Shown here: piece by piece, positions 1-12,239 of the stretch
Layout: each line of letters opens with the position of its first letter
Position numbering within the stretch: the first letter of the stretch is position 1
Source of the DNA: Capsicum annuum
Lineage: Eukaryota; Streptophyta; Magnoliopsida; Solanales; Solanaceae
Direction: 5' to 3'
Assembly: GCF_002878395.1 (NCBI RefSeq)
Contig: NC_061111.1
Location: 30,249,976 to 30,313,975, forward strand
DNA: 64,000 bases
Notes under the pieces: generated by a model
The model's input: the letters and a program-made list of their open reading frames with translations, nothing else
What the model was told of the DNA's origin: nothing
The model's database searches: none
Position numbers and translations under genes: made by a program

Positions 1-975
1 CTGAGATAGATCTATGGTCTGGGTATCATCAACTTTAGATTACAGAGGAGGATATACCTAAGACGACTTTTTGAACTCGGTATGGGCACTTTGAGTTCCT
101 GGTTATGTCATTCAGTTTGACTAATGCCTTAACGACATTTATGGATTTAATGAACAGAGTTTTCAAGCAATTTTTAGATTTTTTTGTCATTGTATTTATT
201 GATGACATCTTGTGTATTCTAAGAGTGAGGTGGATCATGCTAATCACCTCTGTGTGGTGTTGCGGATCTTAAAAGAGCAACAGTTGTATGCCAAGTTCTC
301 TAAGTATGACTTCTGGTTTAACGTTGTGACTTTTATTGGTCATATTATTTTTAGTAAAGGGATCATGGTAGATCCATAAAAGATGGTTGTGGTAAAAAGG
401 TGGCCTAGAGCCACGACTCCAACCGATATTCAGAGCTTCTTAGGTTTGGCTTTGTACTATAGGTGTTCGTGGAAGGTTTCTCGACAATAGCTGCCCAATT
501 GACTAAGTTAACCCAGAAGAAGGAAAAGTTTTCTTGGTTGGATGTTTGTGAGGGGAGTTTTGAGAAGCTAAAGGATAAGCTAACTTCGGCTCCGATTTTA
601 ACATTACCTGAAGATAATGATGGGTTTATGGTTTATTGCAATGCGTCCAAGGGGAACTTGGTTGCCTTTTGATGCAGCATAAGAAGGTAATTGCCTATGC
701 TTCCAGGCAGTTAAAGGTGCATTAGAAAAATTATCCTACTCATGATTTGGATCTTTTAGCGGTGTTCTTTTGCTTTGAAAATCTGGCGGCATTATTTGTA
801 CAAGTGCATATGGACATCTTTTCCGATCATTAGATTCAATAGTATATGTTCACTTAGAAGGAGCTAAATCTCAGGCAGAGGAGATGGTTAGAGCTTCTTG
901 AGGACTATGATATAAGTCTTCACTGTGACCCACGTAAAACTAACCTAGTTGCTGATGCACTTAGTAGGTTGTCCA
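1..975 (+). pseudogene. Element A reverse transcriptase (C-terminal part) and RNase H, broken
   Basis: Reading through stops, the first bases encode EIDLWSGYHQL, the RT palm motif of Ty3/gypsy pol, and about 200 bases on comes VFIDDIL, the F/YxDD catalytic box with both aspartates kept. RNase H follows: SFEKLKDKLTSAPILTLP, then a segment where the usual CDAS reads CNAS (about 640-655), a change at a catalytic aspartate. It ends near LVADALSRL (about 945-972), the usual RNase H/integrase junction. Several in-frame stops and frame changes (for example TAG at 721 and frame breaks at 220-300) show that it cannot be translated whole. Confidence 0.85.
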
Positions 976-1265
976 TGAGGAGTTTAGCTAATGTGGAAAA
1001 GGGGAAGCGGGAATTGGTAAAGGATATTCACCACTTGGCTAATCTTAGAATTCATCTTTTGGATTCCAATGATGATGATGTGATGGTACATGAAATGTTT
1101 TGGACATCTCTTACTGCAAAGATCAAGGAGAAGAAAATGCTAAATCCTATCTTGATAAAAATAAAGAATGATGTGGGTGGGCTAAGGGTGATGGTGTTTG
1201 AGATCAGTGGTGGTACCTTGAGGTACCAAGGGCGGTTATGTGTTCCTGACGCCGATAGTTTGTGA

Positions 1266-2279
1266 CAAAGGGTTTTGGTTGAGATGCATGAATAGCACTA
1301 TTTTTTTCATCCCGATTCGATAAAAATATATCATGATCTCAAGAAGATGTATTGGTGTAATGGTATGAAAAGGGATGTGGCTGATTTTTTTGCCAAATGC
1401 ATGGTGTGTCAACAAGTGAAAGTTGAACACACGAGGCCTGGTGGGTTGTATAAATAAATGGAATTTTCTGAATAGAAATGGGAGGTAATCAATATGGATT
1501 TTGTTACCTCTCTTCCACGGTCTCAAAACCAATTTGATTTAATTTGGGTCATCGTAGATAGGATGACAAAGTCCGCTCAGTTCTTGCCAGTGTGGACTAA
1601 CTTTTTGGCTGAGGACTATGCGAAGTTGTATCTTCATAAGATTGTAAAGCTGTATAGGGTACCTATTTTGATTATCTCTGATCGTGGTACGCAGTTTTCA
1701 TCTTACTTCTGGTGGTCTTTTAAGAAGGGGTTGGGTACTAAGGTTAGTTTGAGTACTGCTTTCCATCCGCAGATGGATCGACAAGTAGAGAGGACTATTG
1801 AAACATTGGAGGACATGTTTCGGGCATGTGTGATTGACTATACCGGTAGTTGGATTGATCATCTACCCTTGGTAGAGTTTACTTATAATAATAGCTACCA
1901 TTCTAGTATTCGAATGGCCCCTTTTTAGGCATTGTATGGTAGGAGGTGTAGATCTCCTATTGGGTGGTTTGAGCTTGGTAAGGCGGATATGTTCAGTTTA
2001 AATTTAGTTTATAAGACTATGGAAAAGGTAAAGATAATTCGGGATAGGCCTAAGGCTACCCAAAGTTGCCAAAATTCCTATGCAGATATAAGGCATAGAG
2101 ACTTGGAATTTGAAGTTGGAGATAAGGTGTTCCTAAAGGTATCTCCCATTAAGGGAGTAATGCGGTTCGGTAAAAATTGTAAGCTCAGTCCTCAGTATGT
2201 TGGTCCTTATACGGGTTTGCGGAGGGTAGGTAAAGTGGCGTATAAATTAGAGTTTCCTTCTAGTTTGAGCTCCATTTAA
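1266..2279 (+). pseudogene. Element A integrase, broken
   Basis: An HHCC-like zinc-binding region (about 1290-1450, ending CMVCQQVKVEH) precedes a retroviral-type integrase core that inserts element cDNA into host DNA. The core shows all three acidic catalytic residues in context: MDFVTSLP near 1494, ISDRGTQFSS near 1674, and RQVERTIETLEDM near 1779. It continues with VEFTYNNSYHSSI and, after a stop at 1926, the GRRCRSPIGWFE block and a C-terminal DNA-binding segment (EVGDKVFLKVSP, KLSPQYVGPY). Stops at about 1456, 1472, 1926 and 2277 break the frame. The pieces 1494-1928 and 1932-2279 stay open. Confidence 0.88.
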
Positions 2280-2525
2280 CCGGTATTTTATGTCTCTATG
2301 TTGAGAAAGTGTCTTGGAGATTCTTCTTCGGTGGTTCCTTTGAAAGGATTGAATATCTCAGGTTCTCTATCTTATGAAAAGGTTTCGGTTGAGATATTGG
2401 ATTGGCAGGTTCGTCGGTTACGAACCAAGGAAGTGGGCTCGATTAAGGTTCTATGGCGGAGACACAAGGTGGAAGAGTCTACATAGGAAGCGGAAGCGGA
2501 CATAAAGTCCAAATATTCGCTCTTT
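2280..2525 (+). pseudogene. Element A pol C-terminal tail (chromodomain-like)
   Basis: The reading frame YVSMLRKCLGDSSSVVPL... continues to VEILDWQVRRLRTKEV, IKVLWRRHKVEEST and EAEADIKSKY, interrupted by a stop at about 2483. This block is typical of the far C-terminus of plant chromovirus pol, where an integrase-linked chromodomain-like fold is thought to target chromatin. Element B keeps a worn copy on the other strand (5930-6110). The chromodomain call rests on family position, not on clear aromatic-cage residues. Confidence 0.6.
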
Positions 2526-2779
2526 TTTTCTGCTTTGGATATTCGTACGGAAGGTGTATGTTCTTGATCACATCTTTATCTTCTAACTTAGTTAAGGGTT
2601 AGAATAGATCCTTGCATCTTTATTTTCTAACTTGACTAAAGGTTGGGTTAATATTTGATAATGCAAATGACTTTGCTTGATTCCCTTGCATCTTTGTTAA
2701 AGGTAAGAGTAGAGGCATCTAAGGGGTATAAATCGTGTTTGTACCTACCTTGTTCGTCATTCAAGGTTGAATGATCCTT
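2526..2779 (+). other. Element A 3' untranslated region
   Basis: No coding sequence is visible between the pol tail and the polypurine tract. The stretch contains a local duplication: phrases of the type catctttat-ttctaactta/ttgacta-aaggttgggtt recur two to three times between 2570 and 2710. The last 40 bases align with the reverse complement of element B just inside its 3' LTR. Confidence 0.6.
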
Positions 2780-2790
2780 GTGGGGCAGAC
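2780..2790 (+). other. Polypurine tract of element A
   Basis: GTGGGGCAGAC lies directly before the LTR start TGAAACACCC. The equivalent site in element B reads GTGGGGGAGAC. The position and near-identity mark the plus-strand priming site of reverse transcription. Confidence 0.75.
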
Positions 2791-3370
2791 TGAAACACCC
2801 TAGGTTTGGGACCCTTAGAAAATTTCCTATATTTCTGGTTTCTGGTTAAGGTATGACTAGGGGATACAGGTCGTATACTATGGGTATAGTTGGTAAGGTT
2901 GGGTCGTAAACTAACCAGTGATGATTGGCGGGTTGAATTGGTTTCTGGAATGGGTACAACTTGGGTTGGTATGAGTTGTATGGTCAGATATGGGTCGTAT
3001 GGTTGGGTTTTCCTTCACTTAATCTGATACTTAGTAAAGTAACTTGGATCTAAGTACGAGTGGCTTACCATGGGTTGTGAGATAGGGTATGAGTTGTGTT
3101 GTCCAACTCGTATGTTAGACAGAGTCAAGTCCTCTTGGTTCTGTTATGGGTACGATTTAAGGGTACTAGTCGTATCCTTGGATACAGTTTGGCTTGCATG
3201 GTCATGTGTTGACCAGTGTGGGGGTCTAAGGGAGGTCTAGGGTATGAGTGGTGGGTACCACTCGTATTGGAGGGTACGATCGGTATGGTTGAATCGTACC
3301 CTCCTGGGAGGATTTTATGCAGTTAAGTTGGGGGTAATCTAGACATTTCCCCTCTTAACCCATTATGACC
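2791..3370 (+). repeat. Element A 3' LTR, first part
   Basis: Starts with TGAAACACCCTAGG, the reverse complement of the right end of element B's LTR (CCTAG..GTGTTTCA). It contains repeated words of the type GGGTACGA/GTCGTA, also seen in both LTRs of B. It ends at the TGACC target site of B and resumes at 12245: the phrase around 3335-3370 continues at 12245 just as the related B LTR continues without a break. Confidence 0.8.
3366..3370. other. Target site duplication of element B (left)
   Basis: TGACC immediately precedes the outer LTR of B. The same five bases follow the other LTR at 12240-12244. Five bases is the usual duplication length for gypsy integration. Confidence 0.85.
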
Positions 3371-5706
3371 TAACACGATCCGAACCGGAGCCTTGTCATA
3401 ATGGCAATCTCAAGTCCAATTCAGACTGGAGACCATCCCAACACCCAACCTAACCAACCAACATGTACCTTGAGTCAAATGAACTCCAAACATATAACCA
3501 GACAATGTATTTATAATGTGGTGACTTTGGGATAAGCCTATATCTGAGGCCAACCCAATCAAGTTGATCCACCCAATAACCGATACCAACCAACCAAACC
3601 AACCAATAACCAAGCCAAAACCATAAATCAAAACCAAGATAATAACCCGATGAACATATGCATAAATCATACCCAATCCATACCATACCCAAGTCCATAG
3701 TTGTCCATACAAAGCCTTTAGACCAAACCAAAGAGTACCTAATCAGGACATGTCCCCCGACATAGCCATAAAATGCGTCTAAGAAAGACAAAAGTACATA
3801 AAGTAATCCATGACATGAAATAAAAGCCTTCCAAACTATGGAAGCTCACAACTTCAATCCAATAGATAATCCCGAATTCAATCACTATATAGGAGTAGAA
3901 TGGCTGGTTACTGCATCGCATGGGGATACAACCACCCGAGGATAGGTAAGCGGGTGAATGCTAGCATGAACTCAGGATACGGATAAATAAATGAGATTTA
4001 TCGAAACCAACTAAAAACCATCCATATGCACACAACCATACATATATATATATATAACCATGCCCGAAAAGGGAATCGGGTTTAGCATGCCATTAAAACC
4101 TTTACCTGGGCTGCGTAGATCTACCGTCCTAAACCACCCATGGGCTATATGGGTTCAACTCCCCCTGCTAAAAGGGCCCCAGTGCGTGAAGTTGCACGAC
4201 CAGGGAAGAAAAACTGTGATGACTAGTACATCCCAAAAAATATAAAGTGTGACATCATGCACACGGTCACTAGGAAGTATTGCCTAATTAAAAACCATTA
4301 CCAACCAACCATTATCCATTTATTAACCAAGGCCATTAGTAGTGGTAGCGTCATATCGACTATAACTTGCAAGTATTGTCCATAGCCAACCATTTACAAA
4401 TTAAGGGATTCCCATGTACCCTTTAATTTACCATATTAAACCACTAGGGGGATTCCTGTGTACCCCACAAGTATTACCAATTAAGCCATAATTGTTATTC
4501 AAACCAATTTCATTAATGCATTCACTTGGGGGATTCCCATGTACCCCACAAGGTTTTTAAATAGACCTACCTTGACCACCAAGACCTTAACCTTTGAACC
4601 ATTCCAAAATTATTTTGGACCACGCCAAACATTTAAAACATTTATATCATTTAAACCTTGAAAAACCATCCAAATCCATTTAGGGTTCCATTACCAAACC
4701 ATACCATGCAAAAGTTCCAATAAAAGTTCAACAATAGAGTGAAAACATTCTTTTAGGCATTTTATCAAACATGTTGAGGGAATATTTTTTTCAAGACCAA
4801 AACCAATGCATAAACCATTTAGAAAAAGGTTATCCATGGCCCATTTGTTAAACCATAACCAAAACCCACCCACATATGCAAACAATTACCAAAAATATGT
4901 AAAAACATAATTTAAACCAATACCAAACAATGTACATCAAGACCCTCAACATATATTTTGAAAACCACCATTTATGATTCATAAATCAATGTTTAAAATA
5001 CAATATACATGCCTTTAGTTGAACTAACAAGGAGGGAAGGAGTACATGCCTTATTCAAGAAGATTCCGAAGAGAAACATGGCTCTTGAGTCCCTTTGAAG
5101 AACACTTGAGAAACCCTAGCCTCCAATCTTCAAGAGTGATTTTGAGAGAGTATTTGAAGTAGTTTAATCCTTTAACAGGTGTTATGGAAGTCCATCAAGG
5201 ATTATATAATGTAAGGACATAAAATTTTTGAAGTAGGAAATGTCTGGACTACCCCTGACTTAAAATTAAAACAAGCCACGAAGTACGGTATGACTCACCC
5301 ATGCCATCTGTATCCTAGGGTACAAGTGGTACCCCAACTTGTAACCAAGACCTTGCCACGACCCTATATACTAGTTCCTATATGACTCACACCTCCCTAA
5401 ATCTTACCTAAGGGTAAGAGTGGTACACTCAATCATACCCACCAACCGTACCATAGGAAGATTTCATAAGACCAATCATTGAAGCACCATACGACTTAGC
5501 CTTACACCACTCGTATCTTTCTATACGACTCGTACCTTGATAAGTCATATCTTGGGCAGAACTCAAACCAAACATACTGCTTAGTGTGCTTGTGAACCCT
5601 CAAGACAACCCCTAACTCGTATCCAAGGGTACGAACGGTACCCTTGAGTCGTACCAAGTCCAAAACTAAGGAAATTTTGCAAGGGTCCTATTCCTAGGAT
5701 GCTTGA
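3371..5706 (-). repeat. Element B 3' LTR (outer left)
   Basis: Aligns along its length with 9860-12239. The outer 22 bases align without gaps to the inner start of the other LTR (taacacg... against tgacaca...), so the terminal CA has decayed to TA. Open frames inside, such as 3410-3791 and 4691-4885 on the - strand, are shared with the other LTR and with element A and are not genes. It includes a (TA)n/(CA)n stretch at about 4040-4056 that is conserved in all three LTRs. Confidence 0.88.
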
Positions 5707-5717
5707 GTCTCCCCCAC
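5707..5717 (-). other. Polypurine tract of element B
   Basis: On the - strand this reads GTGGGGGAGAC, directly upstream of the 3' LTR and almost identical to the tract of element A. Confidence 0.7.
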
Positions 5718-5924
5718 TAGGATCATCCGTCCTCGAATGATGGGGAAAGGGAAAGATCAAGCACGAGGTGGTCACGTTAAAACATATCAAACTTTTCCCC
5801 AACCAAAATAGAAGAAAAAGACATAAACCAAGATGAGAAGATCACCACATAACCCAAATACGATTTATACCCTGACACCTCATTCCGACCTCTAACTAAG
5901 TTAAAGAACAAAGATGTGTTAAAG

Positions 5925-6115
5925 AAGACACCCCTTACGCACGAGTTTTCGGAACAAAGAACCAACGCGGATACTTGTACTCCATATCCTTTTCCGCATC
6001 CCGGATGGCTTTCTCGGACTTTTGGTTTCACCATGGAACCTTTACCAAACCATACTTCTTGTTTGCAACCGGCAAACTTATAGATTCAAGAATCCTCATC
6101 GGGACCCCCTTAAAG
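5925..6115 (-). pseudogene. Element B pol C-terminal tail remnant
   Basis: Read on the - strand, the frame gives KKYGLVKVPW, then a stop, NQKSEKAIRDAEKDMEYKYP. This matches element A's IKVLWRRHKVEEST-stop-EAEADIKSKYS and the usual plant chromovirus ending (VLWRNxKVEEATWEAExDM). It shows that B once carried a full pol although the middle is missing or unreadable. Confidence 0.6.
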
Positions 6116-8080
6116 AACAAGGAATTCGAGATACCAATACCACCAAAGGAACCAACAAACCAAGGACCATCCACACCTCCATACGACATAAATTACCGAA
6201 TGAATGGTCTCATGCTAGAGAGAAAGTCCAATCCAACTTAGAATTTACCGAGACACATCACTATGAAAGCTTGAGTCTAACTATACACCACCACTTCTCT
6301 GTTCAAGCCTAACCAAAGCTAAAAGGAGTTAACTTTAGCCATCAGGCTCTACTCCTTATATCTATCCCTAAACACTACTCCGTTTCCATCACCATATACT
6401 ATGGAACCCATGAGTAAAGAACATGGACAAACCCATATCAAACCATTTTAACCAAAAACTCTAACCTATAATTAAACACCAAAAACCAAGCAACTACTAA
6501 GCCATGAAGTCAATTCTTAAAACCATGCCTTATAATGTCTCTCAAGTACCAAACACAACTATTGGTATACTACCAATCACAACATTTTAGACTACCACTT
6601 ATATGTCTGTGGTATGATCTACCCTCCCAAAGATCTAGCACCATTTAATATTTCACAAAGGCTTCCACCACCTATTTCTTTCCTAACCATTTCTCATGAC
6701 AACAACCTTACCTCACCTTCCAAAACCTTAACTCTGGTAGTCACCCTAGGCTCTCCCCCACTTAGGGACTGCTATATTACCCATTCCACAACATCACCAT
6801 GCTCCCCAATGCCACTACCATCCTAACACAAGGAAAATTATTTAAGAAACTGAATTACAAGAATTGTCCATGTCACCCAAGGCAAGACAAAGACCCCTAA
6901 AACAAGACACGACACCATAGGCACGAAGTACTTCACAACAACCACCTAGACCATAACAACAAAATATTTCAACCAAACCATACCATAAGACAAGTCCTTA
7001 AGACTGGACACCAAAATAACGACAACCAAACATACCATGAGTAACTTAACACAAGGTCAAGGCTCATATCTAAGGAATAAGGCGAATGCAAAATATGAAC
7101 CTTAGTCATAAGTACTATAAGAAGGCATGCAACACTAGTAGAGTGATCTCTCAATCGATAAAGAAGATTATCACTAAAATATGCAACCCGACCTTCCCTT
7201 AAAGTCCACCTCTAAAAGAGAATTCTAGATTAACCACCAATTTTCATCCCAATGCTAACTAGAGCCCAACATAGACATGCAAAAACCATGAGACCAAATT
7301 GACTCCAAGGTTTCCAATTAAACCAAAACCATTCAAAATCAAAACATGACAACCAAAGGCCTTTTCAAATCATTTAAATCCAGCCAAAACAAATTTATGT
7401 TCCTTTAATCATTTATGTAATGCAAAGATTTAAGAATAGTCAAACCATATGAAAAAATTATATTCAACGAAAATTTCATAAATAGTTTGAGGGCATATAA
7501 TTTCCAAGACCAAAACCAAGTAATTGAGGAATCCATCGTACCCCGAAATCCATTTAACATTCTCACGCATCCCACAATTTTCATAAACATAAATAAGAGT
7601 GAATAATGCATAGTAATCTATGAAAAATCAATTAAATGAGTAATCATGTCAAAGCCCTTAATTATGCCAAAACCCACATTTAAAATCATGAATTTAATAA
7701 TCAATTACATGCCAACAATAAAGTGCAAGTATAGGGTCAAAGACACGTGCAAGTTCCATGATCTATCCTACCTAATAAATTAACCCCTATTCCATCCGTT
7801 CATCCAGAATGTTCGATCTACAAGTCACAACTTTACCATTATTGTATTTCTCAAGTCATCAACCTCATCCAACCCACCAATTTATCCCCGCAACTCCCAC
7901 ATTGATATCCCCGAGCTAACATGCTCCCTTTACCAACATCAAGCATCTAGGTTTAAGCCTAGGATCTACCAACCACCATTCAATACTATCAAAATACCCC
8001 ATATAAAATAAAATACACATATAAGGTCCACCCCATAAGGAGGACACTCTCAATTCCTTAGTCACCCACCGACAACATAT
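6116..8080 (-). other. Element B interior with no recognisable coding domain
   Basis: About 2 kb where RT core, RNase H and integrase should lie. I see none of their motifs on either strand. Short open frames (6614-6826 +, 6969-7154 -, 7405-7611 -) have no family signature. Around 7300-7620 the words resemble the LTR (for example ttgagggcatataatttcc then aagaccaaaaccaa, like 4770-4805), suggesting an old LTR piece or a related insertion here. Confidence 0.4.
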
Positions 8081-8089
8081 CCACTCCCA

Positions 8090-8400
8090 GGGAAAACCGT
8101 TCCCCTTATGCATGCAAGAGCGAAAACACTCCATAGAGGAACATTAAGACTGGTGAAACCTTCATCTAAGAGATCTCTTAATTTCTCCTTAGTATCCTTT
8201 AACTCTATCGAACCATTCTATGAAGAAGGAATAATAATTTGGACAAATGTCAGAAACAAGACCAACCCTAAACCAACCTCCCCATTAGAAAGACACTATA
8301 TGGGTCATCAGAAAGGACCCTAGGAAATTCATTCACCACTAGAATCGAATGCAAAGAATGACCTTCTGAGGTAAAATTTTTAACCCAGACTAAATAATAA
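8090..8400 (-). pseudogene. Element B reverse transcriptase N-terminus remnant
   Basis: Translating the - strand gives VVNEFPRVLSDDP and, after a frame change, ELKDTKEKLRDLLDEGF followed by a serine/leucine-rich SLNVPLWS. These match the start of gypsy RT (VxEFPxVFPDDLPG..., ELKxLKEQLKDLLDKGFIRPSxSPWG). The downstream palm motifs are absent. Decayed and untranslatable. Confidence 0.6.
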
Positions 8401-8539
8401 AGACATCCCTTTTAAAACCAACCACCGAGTTCTAAGATATGATACAACTTTTCCCTTAATAGTTAGGGAATGAAACCTTTCTCACACCCTATATCGACTC
8501 ACTGTGGAGCCTAAAGATAATCCTTTTACAGATCCGATA

Positions 8540-8790
8540 GCCTAATGACATATAGCATATGTGCAACTAATATATTTTCGAATGACATCAAAACCCACTA
8601 CATTCGAGTCAAATAATCTTACTAAGACCCCTTTATCACCAGCAGATACCATATACCCCTTATAGACTAAAAAAATACCCCTTATAGACTCTATTGGCAA
8701 TTAGAGAGTCACCTACAAGGGTAAAAATAGAAGAAGACAAGAGTCTAAAGTAACCTTGAGACTAAAATACATAACCAAAAATAGGGTCAA
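8540..8790 (-). pseudogene. Element B protease-region remnant
   Basis: On the - strand one frame reads VGDSLIANRVYKG, YMVSAGDKGVLVRLFDSNVV and GFDVIRKYISC. This is the post-active-site part of gypsy retropepsin (usually VGDSIxAxRVYRGC..DLxxLDMVDFDVILGMDWL). A 20-bp duplication of the words ccccttatagact (8655-8690) has inserted extra codons. The catalytic DSG lies upstream and is not readable. Confidence 0.55.
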
Positions 8791-8949
8791 AAAAGAGAGA
8801 GAACCCCGAACCATGTGAACCACACACACCACAAAGAAGGGAGTTTTGAACACATCAATGTAGGCATCGAAAGATGCTTCAAACTCCCGAGGAATAGTAA
8901 GAGCATTGAGATAATTTCAACCAGTGCCTGAACCAAAAATAGTACCCCT

Positions 8950-9645
8950 CGATGAAAGAGCTATAGAAATAACAACCGATATCCTATTCTTCTAAGCGAC
9001 AATCCTTATAGGACACTCCCGTTGCATGTGACCCACTTGACCATAACTAAAACACCAATTTCTTTATTTCTCACAAAAACTATGGTGCGATCAACCATAA
9101 AATCTATAAAGAGAATAGGGTGATACAGATTGGGCCCCAGTGGCCTGAGACTGGGCACCTTATGCCCTAAAAAAGATGTACCTATCTGAAAATAACTACC
9201 TCTCAATGAATTCGGGTAGGGAACACAAGACATAGAATACGAGTTAGAGCTCACCCAACTTTTCCTTTTGGACTATTTACCACTATCCCATTGGCCTCCT
9301 CTTTGGTCCAAGAAATTGAGACCCCCTTACCTTACCCATTTACCAACCTTACCTCATTTGTCTCCATACTAATAGGACCAGACTGACGTGATAGAGTTAT
9401 CGTTATCTGGGCTAATAGATAATAGAACGTCGAATCTCAGCATTGGTAACCTCTCTTTAAGGTAATTGAGCATGAGTACCACCTTCTGAAATAGGATCAG
9501 TATAGATCGATAAGACTCCACAGGGAAAACCAGAAGTTAGGACCCTTTATCAGGTCTTGCCCTATAAGTTGGACTAGATCTATTTACGTTATCCTCGAGT
9601 GGGATAGGCGAGCATCCACGAACTGTAGATCACTGAGAAGACATA
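8950..9645 (-). pseudogene. Element B gag remnant with CCHC-type knuckle
   Basis: Gag would form the particle that packages element RNA. On the - strand an ATG at about 9643 opens MSSQ, then a stop, then STVRGCSPIPLEDNVN. Further on at about 9005-9065 the frame reads CFSYGQVGHMQREC, a zinc knuckle C-x2-C-x4-H-x4-C whose second cysteine is now tyrosine. Frames shift between the two. The order gag, protease, RT on the - strand agrees with the primer site at 9846-9856. Confidence 0.6.
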
Positions 9646-9845
9646 ATCCAAAGAGTGAACCAAGGAAGATTTAAAGAGAAGTTCAAGACCTTAGACTCCA
9701 TAGCCTGAAAGTAGAACAACCAAGAAAGTGGAACATTCCTAGATGCCTTGTAGTCTCCTGATTATAAGTATGGTGCATGACACACCCATAAGCAAGACTC
9801 TACTCGACATGAATTTTTGGATACCTCATGACACCAAAACCTAAA

Positions 9846-9856
9846 GCTCTATACCA
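9846..9856 (-). other. Primer binding site of element B (tRNA-Met type)
   Basis: The - strand reads TGGTATAGAGC three bases inside the 5' LTR. It matches TGGTATCAGAGC, complementary to the 3' end of initiator tRNA-Met, with one base lost. Confidence 0.7.
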
Positions 9857-9859
9857 ACT

Positions 9860-12239
9860 TGACACAACCTGAACTTGGGCCTTATCGTAATGGGCAATCT
9901 CAAGTCAAACCCGGACTGGAGACCATCCTAACACCCAACCTAACAAACCAACATGTACCCTGAGTTGGAGGAACTCCAAACATATAATCAGCCAATGTAT
10001 TAACAATGTGGTGACTTTGGGATAAGCCTATATCCAAGGCTAATCCAATCAAATCAATCTACCCAATAACTGATACAACCACTCAAACCAACCAATAACC
10101 AAGCCAAAACCATAAATCAAAACCAAGATAATAACCCAATGTACATATACATAAATCATATCCAATCCATACCATACCCAAGTCCACAGTTGTCCATACA
10201 AAGCCTCTAGACAAAACCAAAGAGTACCTAGTTGGACATTCCCCCGACATAGCCATAAATCGAGTCTATGAAAGACAAAAGTACATAAAGTAATCCATGA
10301 CATGATATAGATGCATTTCGAACTATGAAAGATCACCACTTTAATCCAATAGCTGATCCCGAATCCAATCATTAAGCAGGTAGAGTAGAATGGCCTATTC
10401 TTGCATCACATAGGGATACAGCCACCCAGGACAGTTAGTGAGTGAACAGTAGCATAAACTCAGGATAAGGATAAAATAATGTCATTTATAAAAACCAACT
10501 AAAAAGCATCTATATGCACACAACCATACACACACACATACATATATATAACCATATCAGGAAAGGGAATCAAGTTTAGTATGCCATTAAAACCTTTACC
10601 TGAGTTATGTGGCTCTGCCATCCTAAACCACCCACAGGCTATATGAGTTCATCTCCCTCTACTGAAATGGTGAGTGAAGCTGCACGACCAAGGAAGACAA
10701 CCTGGTATGACTAGTACATATCCCAAAATACAAAGTGTGACATCATGCACACGATCACTTGGATCAAACCTCACATTGGCAAATATGAGTTCCTAATTTT
10801 AGTCCCCTCGGTACCCCCACCTTCTACAACTTTTCTATATCCCCCAAATATTACCCAATTAAAAACCATTACCAACCAACCAAACCATTATCTATTTATT
10901 AATCAAGGCTATTAGTAGTGGTATCATCATACTGACTATAACTTGCAAGTATTGTCCATAGCCAATAATTTATAGATTAAGGGATTCCCATGTACCCTTC
11001 AATTCACCATATTAAACCACTTGGGAGATTTTCGTGTAATATTACCAATTAAGCTATAACCGTTATTCAAACTAATTTCATTAATGCATTTACTTGGGGA
11101 GACTCCCATACACCCCACAAGGTTTTTAAATAGACCAACCATGACCACCAAGACCTTACCCTTTGAACCATTACAAAACCATTTTGGACCTTGCCAAACA
11201 TTTAAAGCATTTATTTTATTTAAACCATGCAAAACCATCCAAAATCCATTTAGCATTCCATTACCAAACCATACCATGCAAGAGTTCCAATAAAAGTTCA
11301 ATAATAGAGTGAAAATATTTTTTAAGCATTTTATCAAGCATGTTGAGGGCATACCTTTGACAAGACCAAAACTAATTAATAAACTATTTAGATTAGGGTT
11401 ATCCATGACCCATTTGTTAAACCATAACCAACAACCACCCACATATACAAACCATTACCAAAAATATGTAAAACATATTTTAAACTAATACTAAATAATG
11501 TGCATCAAGACCCTCAACATATATTACGAAAACCACCATTCATGATTCATAAATAATTATTTAAGAGAGTACATGTCTTACACAAGAAGATTCCAAAGAG
11601 AAACATGAATCTTGATCCCTTTGAAGAACACTTGAGAAACCCTAGCCTCCAATCTTTCAAGAGTGAGTTTGAGAGAGCATTTGAAGCGTTTTAATCCTTT
11701 AACAAGTGTTATGGTAGGCCACAAAGGATTATATAATATGAGGACATAAGGGTTTTAAAGTAGGAAATGTCTGGACTACCCTTACCTTAAAATTAAAACA
11801 AGCCATAAAGTAGGGTACGACTCACCCACGCCATTCGTATTCTAAGGTACGAGAGGTACCCCAACTCGTACCCAAGACCTTGCCAAGACCCTATATACTG
11901 GTTCCTATATGACTCACACCTCCCTAAATCTTACCTAAGGGTAAGAGTGGTACACTCAATCATACCCACCAACCAAATCATGGGTAGATTCCACAAGACC
12001 AATTATTCAAACACCATATGACTTAGTCTTACACCACTCTATCTTTCTATATGACTCGTACCTTGATGAGTTGTATATTTGGCTGAATTCAAACTAAATA
12101 TACTGCCTAGTGTACATGTGGACCCTTAAGATAACCCCTAACTCGTATCTAAGGGTACGAATGGTACCCTTGAGTCATACCAAGTCCAAAAGTCCAAACC
12201 AAGGAAATTTTGTAAGGGTCCTATTTCTAGGGTGTTTCA
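9860..12239 (-). repeat. Element B 5' LTR (outer right)
   Basis: Direct repeat of 3371-5706. It runs from TGACACAACC at the inner edge to GGTGTTTCA at the outer edge, giving proper TG...CA ends. It carries an extra stretch around 10765-10850 absent from the left copy. The 147-codon open frame at 10999-11442 on the - strand lies wholly in the LTR and is not a gene. The many point differences from the other LTR suggest an old insertion. Confidence 0.88.

Larger units (their letters stand above)
3371..12239 (-). mobile_element. Ty3/gypsy element B, nested in element A's LTR
   Basis: Two direct repeats of about 2.3-2.4 kb (3371-5706 and 9860-12239) bracket a 4.15-kb interior. A tRNA-Met-type primer site next to the right repeat and a polypurine tract next to the left one show the element runs on the - strand. 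The perfect 5-bp duplication TGACC marks both outer edges. The interior holds worn gag, protease, the start of RT and the extreme pol C-terminus, but no recognisable RT core, RNase H or integrase core. It is therefore internally deleted or rearranged and would have needed a helper. Confidence 0.88.

Noticed and set aside
3410..3921. Overlapping - strand open frames rich in Trp, Tyr and Gly
   Set aside because: They are in the LTR of element B and recur (shifted) at 10049-10372 in the other LTR. Composition reflects repeated words, not a protein.
10999..11442. 147-codon open frame on the - strand
   Set aside because: It lies wholly in the 5' LTR of element B; the matching region of the other LTR keeps only part of it, and it has no domain signature.
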